Assembly (NCBI GenBank): GCA_013399875.1 | Contig: VXAZ01006880.1 | Span: 124,001-188,000 of the forward strand | DNA length: 64,000 bases | Direction: 5' to 3' | Origin: Gymnorhina tibicen | Lineage: Eukaryota > Chordata > Aves > Passeriformes > Artamidae | Shown: piece by piece, positions 13,406-22,199 of the stretch | Layout of the letters: the number at the start of each line of letters is the position of its first letter | Numbering within the stretch: the first letter of the stretch is position 1 | Notes under the pieces: generated by a model | Databases searched by the model: none | Seen by the model: the letters and a program-made list of their open reading frames with translations, nothing else | What the model was told of the DNA's origin: nothing | Position numbers and translations under genes: made by a program

Positions 13406-13417
13406 CTAATGTCCATC

Positions 13418-13575
13418 AACGAGTTGCCCAGAGTGGTGGTGGATGCCCCATCCTAGAAACATTCAAGTTCAGGTTGGACAGGGCTCTGAACAGCCTGATC
13501 TGGTTGAAGATGAAGAAGCTTGTTGCAGTGGAACCTTTAAAGGTCCCTTCCAACCCAAAAAAATCATGATTCTGT
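13418..13575 (+). mobile_element. CR1 LINE 3'-end fragment
   Basis: Short + strand copy of the CR1 3' UTR: GTGGATGCCCCATCCTAGAAACATTCAAG, GACAGGGCTCTGAACAGCCTGATCTGG, then CCCTTCCAACCCAAA and a terminal ATGATTCTGT. It belongs to a different copy or subfamily from the element at 12388, because both carry a 3' terminus. Confidence 0.87.
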
Positions 13576-14165
13576 ACCGTTTAATCGTTTTTCCACTCTT
13601 TGCTGTAACTATAACAAGAAAGGAGGGAATGGTGGGCCAGCTTTCCCCACAGACAACCTGTCATAAAAGAGTCCAAGCCTTTCCTAATACACCACAGGTG
13701 GTGACACGGACAGGAACGGTGGAGGGAGAAAGGCGCAATGATGCTTTCATGTACCTGAGTGATACCTAGATGCCCAAATTTTATCGCTTAATGGGTACCA
13801 CAGCCATTGCAACTTGGAGTTGTGAGGTTCAGTCTAAAAGACATTTGGCTTGGAACAGGGACAGGCAAAATATATTTAAAGATATTGCTTTGCTGGCCTA
13901 CTTTCTGGCTTCAGTGTATGCAGTGTGAGAATATATTGCTGTAAAGAAACGGGACTTTTAAAAAGGTGCATTATTTTTAATTGCAGAGATTCCAAACCCT
14001 TGAGAGTCTGAATGTGCTCACCTGAAAACATTTCAGATCTATTTTTAACTTACTGGGTTTTGCCTTGGAGGGGATTTAAATCATAGTAGTCATTGAATAT
14101 AGATTATTTCTTGTAGAGAATATGTAATTTCTGATGTTACTGAAACTCTTTTTTGTTTTATTCAG

Positions 14166-14430
14166 TATCTCCAATCTGGGCATGTTTGGCATCAGTGATT
14201 TCACAGCAGTCATAAACCCTCCTCAGGCCTGCATCCTCGCTGTGGGCCGAGCAAGACCAGAGCTCAAGATTGTGGAAGATGAAGAAGGGAATGAGAAACT
14301 TGAACAGCATCAACTCATGACAGTGACTCTTTCCAGTGATGGTCGAGTGGTGGATGATGAACTGGCTTCAAAGTTTCTGGAGACCTTGAAAGCCAATATA
14401 GAGAATCCAATACGACTGGCCTTAAATTAA
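14166..14430 (+). CDS. PDHX: PDHX exon 11, coding part and stop codon
   Basis: Completes a Ser codon, then reads [57 protein letters not shown] and ends NPIRLALN with TAA at 14428-14430. It carries the C-terminal core, including the spot (14332-14361) that is D-H-R-x-x-D-G in catalytic E2 enzymes. Here it is DGRVVDD, so both the catalytic His and the following Gly are replaced, the hallmark of the non-catalytic E3-binding protein. The acceptor is tttattcag. The C-terminus runs two residues (LN) past the IRLA end I recall for the mammalian protein. Confidence 0.97.
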
Positions 14431-14735
14431 ACTTGGTGAAGATTGCTTCCTGTTTTGACAACATAGATAACTATTATATGCTTAGGGTTGTTTTTCTGTA
14501 TAGAGGAGTAAATAGCAGGAGACGGACAGTTAAAAATATTTAATTTATTAATTAATGTGAAACACTCATGCTTTTAGTCTTCTGTAATAACCAGGTTTTG
14601 TACTGGAAAGCTAAAAGACTATAAAGTTAACATACTACATTTCTTTAAACACATAGTACCAATGGCACATGTTTGCATAGGAAAGTCAATCTCATCTGTA
14701 AAAAAACCTTAATAAAACTTTATGAAATATAAAAG
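14431..14735 (+). other. PDHX: PDHX 3' untranslated region
   Basis: AT-rich sequence from the stop codon to just past the AATAAA at 14711. The exact cleavage site is not visible, but it should fall 10-30 bases after the signal, before or at the CR1 that starts at about 14741. Longer forms that read through the CR1 cannot be excluded. Confidence 0.75.
14711..14716 (+). terminator. PDHX: Polyadenylation signal AATAAA of PDHX
   Basis: Canonical AATAAA about 280 bp after the stop. It is the only canonical signal between the stop and the downstream CR1. Weaker AT-rich variants exist around 14540-14555. Confidence 0.8.
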
Positions 14736-14740
14736 GGAAT

Positions 14741-15040
14741 AATAGAATAATTTGGGTTGGAAGGGACCTTTAAAGGTCATCTAGTCAAGCTTCTCCTGCA
14801 ATGAGCAGGGACATCTGAGCCCCATCCACCCTGACCTTGAATGTTTGCAGGGATGGGGGATCTTCTGCCTCTCTGGGCAATCTGTTCCTGTTTTTCACCA
14901 CCCTCATTGTAAAAATGTTCTTCCTTATATCTAGTTTGAATCTACCCGCTTTCAGTTTAAAACCTCACCCCTTCTCCTATTGCAACAGGCCCTGCTAAAA
15001 AGTTTGATGCAATCTTTCTTAGAAGCCTCCTTTAAGTGTT
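14741..15040 (-). mobile_element. CR1 LINE fragment, reverse orientation, 3' end intact
   Basis: On the + strand it reads TTTGGGTTGGAAGGGACCT, then GTCATCTAGTCAAGCTTCTC, CCATCCACCCTGACCTTGAA and TTCTTCCTTATATCTAGTTTG. This is the reverse complement of the CR1 3' UTR and the end of the RT frame. The CR1 3' tail faces PDHX. It sits within about 25 bp of the gene's polyadenylation signal. Confidence 0.9.
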
Positions 15041-15848
15041 AAAAAAACACAAGTTATTTGTGCAAGCAGTGTTCTCATAGAGGTCCCAATATGAAAGGTC
15101 AAATTTTGCACACTGAATATTTGCTGATTAATGGTGTTCTTTGCATGGATGGGATGTAGATGTAAGTAGAAAGTGTTTCATCATGAGTGTTTATTGAAAT
15201 ATAACTCGAAGGCTCAAGTGCAGTGGCCTGAACTTCAAATTAACAGAATTAGATTGGTATCTTTCTTACCTATAAGTATGGAACCACACATTGCATGTAA
15301 ATGTTACGAAATAACTGTGTTTACAGGACCTCATGAGAATATAAACTGTCAATAGAATAATGGGAGTTTGTCTTATTCTGGTTTGTGCAAGTGCTTTTTC
15401 ATAATGATTTGTAGGAATTAATTATGGCAGCAGCTCAGCAAGTAAACAGCTAATTACAAGATAACCTTTATTTAACACTGAGTTGAGAGTTTTTGCTAAA
15501 TGAGTTTGCTTCTTTAGCTTCTTCTGATATCATGAATTTCATTAAGTAGTAATCTTACTGTAGGGAGAGATTTTGATTACCATTACTGTGCAGGAATGGC
15601 CATAGCCGTTCTGTATTTCCAAGAGTTTCTTACTGAAAAATCATATTAAAGATGGGGTCCTGAGGATTAATTTGCAATTTGAAATGGTTGACTTTCAGTT
15701 TTTCCAAAGCTGTTTGTCAACCTTGAATTACTGGGGAAAAAAAAGACCAATTTCTATATTGTCCTTAATGTACAAGAAGCTCTCATTTGCTGAATCTGCT
15801 CGGCCCAGGAGATTCTGGAGGCCAATTTAAAATCTGATTTCCTGCTTT
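15041..15848. other. Intergenic sequence, nothing recognised
   Basis: Unique AT-rich sequence between the CR1 copy and the CpG-rich patch. No open frame with family resemblance and no recognisable repeat. Confidence 0.7.
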
Positions 15849-15852
15849 TCAC

Positions 15853-16090
15853 TTGTGCACGCGTTGCTGCAGTGGTGCTGTGCGTTCCCCGGCATCCCTA
15901 GGTCGTGCTCCCGCGGGTGAGGGCTGCGTGGCTGCTCTGTGCCGCTCCAGTTCCGCACGGGCTGCGTTCCCTTCGTGCTTCGAGCCAGTGCTGTCCCTGC
16001 GCCCCCGGAGCCACTGCAAGGCGCTGTTGCACGTAAGTATGGGACGTGTGTCCCGTCTCACCGCCGTGCGCGCTCACATCCACTGTGAGC
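15853..16090. promoter_or_regulatory. Short CpG-dense patch (possible promoter or exon 1)
   Basis: About 240 bp with roughly 24 CpG dinucleotides counted by eye, against nearly none in the kilobases on either side. GC content rises abruptly at about 15,853 and falls at about 16,090. A strong splice-donor match lies inside (CAC/GTAAGTAT, donor at 16,032) on the + strand. No TATA box or coding homology was recognised. The open frames through it are a by-product of high GC. It could be the promoter and first exon of an unannotated noncoding transcript, or a remnant of a GC-rich element. It is smaller than usual CpG-island thresholds. Confidence 0.45.
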
Positions 16091-19000
16091 TGTCCCAGCA
16101 GGCAAGGCAACTTCTCCAGCTTAAATAAACCTTCGTAGCTTTGGAAATGGGCAAGGCTAATACAGGCTTGAATTCCAGTTTCTTTACACCCGCCTGCTTG
16201 CCAGCACTGTCATTTGAGGTGGATGTGATTTGTCAGTCATCAGCCTGTGAAGGAAATGTGTGGAATTCAGACATGTGATAGCAGTCATCTTAATTCAGCG
16301 GAAATGTACCCTTTGGCAACATCTACCACTTAAGCAGAAGTGAGACAACAAAACTCGCCCATACAGATTAAAATTAAAACATTTAGTATCTTCATGATGA
16401 TGTAGGATAGAGATAATGGGTAAAATGGCCAGAAAGTGAAGAATTTGTAATGGGTATGCTTAGTTTTGAAGCAAATTTGCCTCAAAGTAAAACTTTCACA
16501 GATAAAAAATCTAGTTTTCTGTGTTTTATTCTTTCAAGTGTCTTCTGTCACCCTATTCTTTACAAACCAAAGCAAGAAATACAATGAAGACATCTACTTT
16601 CTTGAGTAATTTTTAAAAATCCATAAAAATGAAGGAGTATACTCGATTGTGCTGGAAATGTGTGCCTTTAGGACACTTACTATCTTTGTATCATTTCCCA
16701 TTGCGGGAGGCATGATTAGAAAAAAATAAAGGGGTAGCTGTTTTGGACTTTGTGATTGTTGGCAAATCTTGAACTGTGTGTTACACTTTAATCCCTAATT
16801 GCAATGTCAGAATATTTGACTTCTAGGGATTTTTTTTTTTCCTGAAATCTACTCCTTATGAAATAAAATTTCTGTAATTTATCTTCCTGCTTGATGCTGT
16901 ATCCCACACCTCAGGATACAGTTGGCCCTTTTGGCTGCCGGGGCACACTGCTGACTCATATGCAATGATGTTCTATTCTGTTTGTTCCTAAAATGTTGAA
17001 GGCATAGACAGCAGATTCCTCTAAGCCAGTGTAGCAGTTACATCCATAATCGATTAAACAGGAAAAAATCTGATTAGCTGAAAGTATCTTTCAGCATGTT
17101 CTTAGTTAAGCATAAGTTTTAAACTTGCAACCTCTTGGTGGGATTTCTTTCTCTGTAGTTATGCTTGAGTGAAGCAGGAGGATGTTCACGGTAGCCTGCT
17201 AGAGATGTGTAGAAACATGTTCTGAGAAACATAGAAACTTAGGATTTGGGTGAAATCACGTGTTGATTAAACTGGGGTGAAAATCTCTTACTGGAAGCTT
17301 GACAGGCTGCTTTGCATGTTTACTTTACAAAATCTGCATCTTTCATCTGTATCAGTGAAAAACCATCATTGTTTGCTTGAACTCAGTTTGCGCTCCTTCG
17401 CTTTTACGTCAATTTTGTTTTAACTTGTAGGTGTCATGGTACATAATTATTCAGATACAATAACCGTGCTGTTCTTCCCTCTCTCCATAATAATGGCCCT
17501 ACCTGTCAAGTTAAACATTTGTGTCATTATGAGAAAATAACTAGCTGGAAAATGACAGACATTTCTGTTTGTTCAGTACCTGTACTAAGGAAAAATGATT
17601 CATTCTACATTAATGAATACCACTATTTATCTCCTTAAAAGATAAGAGAACAAGAGAAGATTCCCTTTTATACTTTGAAAGTTTCTCTTGTGGCTTAGAC
17701 CTAGACAGGAAGAAAGGGCAGCTGTGAACATTTTTATTTCTGCTCACTGTTGTATGAAGAATGTGGTGAATTGTTAGAGCAGCAGATCTCTCCTGCAGTT
17801 TCATGATTTTTTGCATTGTCTATGTGATGTGCATTCAGTACACTGTTCACTTCACTTTGCAGGGATCCGAGCAATTGAAGGATACTCTCCACTGACCTAG
17901 TCATCAATTAATTCCTGTTTCAGTTGCCTATTTTAAGATATAATTATGTTTCATTTTGCAGCTTTGGCCAACTTTTAATTTCTTCTCTGCCAAATAAATT
18001 ACAAGCTTACATATCCAAGGAGGCTGTTTGCTTGTGCAGATGCTTATACTTGCTGTGTCATGTCCCAGTCTGCATTAGCAGTATGCACTGACTTTCTGGA
18101 GGTTTCAGCAGACAGCAACATGCTGTTTCCTCCTCCTTGCCTGCTGAATGGGAACTACCACAGATCCCTGGGTTGATCAGGAAAAGAACTCTTTACACTC
18201 TTCTGAAGTTTGAAACTTCTTACAGTGTGAATTTCAACCCAGTATTCTGAGTGCAATATGTTACTTGCTTGTTCTAGGATACTAGGAAGGAATTCTACAG
18301 CACCTTCACTATTCACTTTAAAGTACAAACAATGCACAGATTCAAATAAAGGTAGCATTCAAATTCCACCCCACCACCCCCCCCCCCAGCCCAAGAGTAC
18401 TTAGAGAGAGAACTAATTTGCAGTTATTTTGGAGTCAATTCAGAAGTTAATTGGTTGCGACCAGAGAAATTCATCTGATGTTTTAACACCTTGTGTTTCC
18501 CTGTTGACAAATAGAGAGGAATTACAGCTTTTTCAGGTAGGTTTGAAGTCTTTCCTCTGTCCATTCATATTTTGAACCTACTATAACTATCACAATCTTC
18601 AAAGCAGGTGGCATGTTACTCAAGCTCATAACAAGGGCTAACGATTCTGAGTGATTCCCAGGCTGGAGCAGAAGAAACATTTCGGGATATGCAAAGTTAT
18701 CTGAAACAATGCTTTAAGGTACCTCCTTGGCTGCTATCCATATATATTTATATGCCCTCTGACAGCTGCAGACAGAGGCCACAAACAGAGAGTCGAGGCC
18801 CTCTTACTGAAATGGATAATACTCATAGAAGAGGAGTGATTACTGAAATTCACCTGTCAGAGCTGTCTCAAATATTATTCACGTGGCTTAAATCTTAAGT
18901 GTGCTCTGAGCTGAGAGAGGCACTTTAGCTAAAGACTACATTTAAGCAGTTGCAGGAAGATGTCTTTAATTTTGAAGTCAGTCCGTATTGTGGAGGGTAG

Positions 19001-21589
19001 AAAAGATGAAAGAAAGTCAAAAGAAAGTAGTCTTTTTCACCTGTACTTGAACAGCATTCTTTTTATGGTATTATATCTATTTTATTCATTATCAAGGAGT
19101 GCCTGGATTTCTTTAAGCTGTAAAGTATAAGCAGGTGATCTCTGTCTATGTAGTTGTCGTAGGCAAACTCTGAAGGAAATAATACTTTGAAACTTTAATA
19201 TTCCCTAATGCATTTAGAAAAGGAATTTTACTTCTTGGACCTCCTTTTAATGGAAACGCGTAATTCTCATGTGTGCGTGCAGGCCCGTGTACAATCTCTG
19301 TACGTGCAGAGACGGACTGGTAAAGACCATCTGCTGCTTTCTCAACCATGTTTGTTTCAGCCTTTCAGATTTGGGCTACAGGATGAACAGGGGCAGGCTT
19401 CTGTATTCCCCTGCTGAGACTTCAACATTTCTGCTTTAATGTTCGTGTTTCGGTGTGTGTGTGTACAGGTACAACACTGGGGGAGGCCTGAGAGAAACCT
19501 GCCCTGATTACATTGGAGGAGAGTAATTGCAACATCGCATCTGTTGCTCAAACACGCGTGATGAGACAGGTGCAATGATAGCTGGGAGCAAATACTCTTG
19601 GCTAAGAGAGATACCCTGAAGAATCTGTGAAGCAATCTTTGGGTGAGAAAGCAGCCTTCCCTTGTGCCTGCCTCAGCACAGTATTTTGGGGGCTGCGGAA
19701 ACAGAATGAGTTGTCTTGTGTGGGAATAATTTGTCCAATGCACTTGAAGAGGTTTTATGCATTTTTGTTCTTGTTGTTAAATAACAAAAAGACAACTAAC
19801 CAAATAAAACCTGCAATTGTTGCAGAGTACTTTACTTGACTTGCTGATAAATCTAACAGTCCAAAAATGGATATTCTAGAAAACATATGGTATTGGGACT
19901 GCTTTAGGCACAGGCTAAGCCATTATTTTTCTCTGTGCTTTTCTGAGCCTGAGTCCAGTTTAATTTTTAAGCAGTTTAATGTGTTAATTGTCCTCCTGTG
20001 GATGTGTGCTATATACAGCTCAGTAGTATGTGTCTGTGTATGCCATTTAAATCAAACCAGTCATGGATGGTAATTGACAGTTTACTTTTAATTTCAGAAT
20101 TGAGGCATCAGTGCCACCAGAAATGCCATCTCTAAAATAACAACAAGCAAAACAAACAAAAAAACCCAACCAACTGAAACCCCCCTCCTGAATTTAATGC
20201 AGCACTGAGACAACAGTTTGCCTCACTAGTGGCAGAAAGCGACATTAGGACAGGAAAACAGTAACTCTGTGGAGAACTCAGTGACAAAAGAACTCTGCCT
20301 TCTTGCATACCTAAAGACGGGGAGGATGGGGAGTGTTTGTTTTGGGTTTTTTCAGTTTTTATATTAATTAAATACAGAAAAATGTGGCTTTGTTATAAGT
20401 GACAATTTTTTCCCATAGCAACCACAAGTTCTAATTAAAAGTTCTAGAATATGCTCTTTTGACTGGAAGTTTTAGGGATTTCTTCTGAAGTTCTTGTGGT
20501 ATTAAAAATAATTGTTTTCATGTGGTTTGCCATTATTTTTGTGGTAATTCAGAATGCTTGGCTGGAGTTTCATAAGTGAAGAACAGATTAAACAACCATA
20601 GATCGCAATTTTCTTTGCTTGAAGTATGCAACTGGTAGGTAAGTTTTCTGGAGCAGGTGACCCTGTCACCAGTAGTAGGAAAGGTAAAGATGGCCTTTTT
20701 ATGGGCTCTCAACCACACAAGAAATACCTAATTTTCTTTTTGCTCAATTTCCTTTATTTTCCCAGTTAAAATTAGTTTCAGTGTACTGGAAGAATTAGTG
20801 ACCTAGTTTACCAAAACATTTATAAATACAATTATGTTCTTACAAAATTGTGGATTATAGCTATACATAAAAATATTTTCATTAGAATTCCTATGAACAT
20901 TCCAAAGATGTTCAATTGCACAAGTTTTGTTTCAGATGTAGATTTATATAAATAATAAAGTGTATGCATACAGATTATTTTAGTACTGACCACCACTTTT
21001 AAAGTAAGAGGTCATTTATGTGTCAGCTGTTTAAATAATTGGAGGAATTTCTTATTTGGCAATGTGTAATCAGTTTTTACGACAGTCCCAGAAAACCTTG
21101 ACTCACCTCACCGTGAATTCCTAAGAACTTGTGTTATCTCTGAAATCCTTATACAAACAGACCTTTTTACAATGGAAGCATATTTGGACTTGAAAGAAAC
21201 CTTCAGCTTCTTTTGAAGCCTGTGAGGAGTCAACTTTCTCAGAAAGAGCTAAAATTTTTATGAGTTTCTGTCTATCCTTCTTCTTCTCACTGTTTTCTTG
21301 CTAATATGCAAATAGAATACAGACTTCTGAAATAAAAATAATGCTGGGACTGTCCACAGAGATGCCAAGAGACTGAAGAGATTAGGATAGCAGGTCCAAC
21401 TACATCTTAAAAAGCTGCCTTTGGTTTCCAGTGATAATGTGAAATATCAGTGAGGAGGCCCTTTGTGTTCATGTGTCTCAGGTCTGCTGGGGCTGCCTCA
21501 CCTCTTTCAAGTAATCAAACGGTGAGAAGACAAAGAAAACAACTGGCTACACAGCAGAAAGCTGAAGCATCTCTCAAACATTTACCAGC
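16091..21589. other. Intergenic sequence, mostly unique
   Basis: AT-rich intergenic DNA. It contains a C-rich tract at 18366-18392 and a short GT run near 19456-19467. No coding gene, RNA gene or transposable element was recognised; open frames reach at most about 130 codons with no family resemblance. Confidence 0.65.
18366..18392 (-). repeat. Poly-C tract / minus-strand G-quadruplex motif
   Basis: On the + strand: CCACCCCACCA, eleven C, AG, CCC. On the minus strand the G-runs (3, 11, then 4, separated by one to five bases) fit the usual quadruplex pattern, since the 11-G run can supply two of the four runs. It could also be a simple replication-slippage tract. Confidence 0.6.
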
Positions 21590-22199
21590 AGTCCTGGCTC
21601 AACAGGGAGGTCCCAGCTGGCTGGAATTCAGCAAAAGGGTCACCCATCTACAGAAAGGGTTGGAAGGACAATCCAGGGAGCTACAGGTCTGTCAGCCTGA
21701 CCTCAGTGCCAGGGAAGGTCGTGGAGCAGATCGTCCTGAGTGTGATCGCACAGCATGAGCAGGGCAGCCAGGGGATCAGGCCCAGCCAGCATGGGTTTGG
21801 GAAAAGTAGCTCCTCCTTGACCAACCTGATCTCGTATGACAAGGTGACCTGTTTAGTGGATGCAGGAAAGGCTGTGGATGTTGTCTACCTCGACTTTAGT
21901 AAAGCCTTTCACAGCATTTCCCGCAGCATCTTCCTGGAGAAGCTGGCTGCTCATGGCTTGGACGGGTGTTTACTGGGTAAACAACTGACCGGATGGCTGA
22001 GCCTGGAGATGGTGGTGACTGGAGTTACATCCATGCTGTCAACCATTAGAACAGGCTGCCTGGGGAAATGATTGAGTCACCATCCCTGGAGGTATTAAAA
22101 GACATGTGGATGTGGCACTTAGGGACGAGGTTAAGTGGGAGGTTTACAGTTGGACTTGATGATCTTGAGGATCTTTTCCAACTAAATGATTCTATCATC
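21590..22199 (+). mobile_element. CR1 LINE fragment with internal deletion
   Basis: Begins in the upstream part of the CR1 reverse transcriptase (CCTGGCTCAACAGGGAGGTC) and reads in frame through GKVVEQIVLSVI, IRPSQHGFGKSSSSLTNLI and VVYLDFSKAFHSISRSIFLEK (the RT palm region, with the usual D after the F-S-K-A-F block changed to H). At about 22,035 it jumps to the 3' part (TTAGAACAGGCTGCCTGG, GAGTCACCATCCCTGGAGGT) and ends with AATGATTCTATCAT. The rest of the RT, including the expected second catalytic motif, is missing. The copy is non-functional. Confidence 0.92.

Larger units (their letters stand above)
12170..14165 (+). other. PDHX: PDHX intron 10, carrying a CR1 cluster
   Basis: Intron of 1996 bp, phase 2, with donor gtaaaa and acceptor ttttattcag. 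About 1.2 kb of it (12388-13575) consists of three abutting CR1 fragments in alternating orientation, described separately. The remaining 13,576-14,165 is unique sequence with nothing recognised. Confidence 0.9.
1..14735 (+). other. PDHX: PDHX gene, 3' half (exons 6-11 by usual vertebrate numbering)
   Basis: Six spliced exons encode 289 continuous residues that I recognise as the C-terminal part of pyruvate dehydrogenase complex component X (E3-binding protein). In the mitochondrial matrix this subunit sits in the E2 core and tethers dihydrolipoamide dehydrogenase (E3) to the complex. Seen: end of the E3-binding domain ([12 protein letters not shown]), an Ala/Pro linker, then the inner-core domain starting near [19 protein letters not shown] and ending [10 protein letters not shown]. 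Exon lengths 175, 148, 59, 159 and 65 plus 265 coding bases, and the split codons, fit the known vertebrate gene as I recall it. The lipoyl domain and first exons lie off the left edge. DLAT (E2) is the alternative paralogue, but the active-site His is absent and the linker matches PDHX better. The gene looks intact: no frameshift and no premature stop in the exons. Confidence 0.96.

Noticed and set aside
13188..13409. Open frame on the + strand across the reverse CR1
   Set aside because: It is the antisense shadow of the CR1 reverse-transcriptase fragment.
15849..16128. Overlapping open frames on both strands in the CpG patch
   Set aside because: High GC removes stop codons in all frames. 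No conserved domain is seen, so they are by-products of composition.
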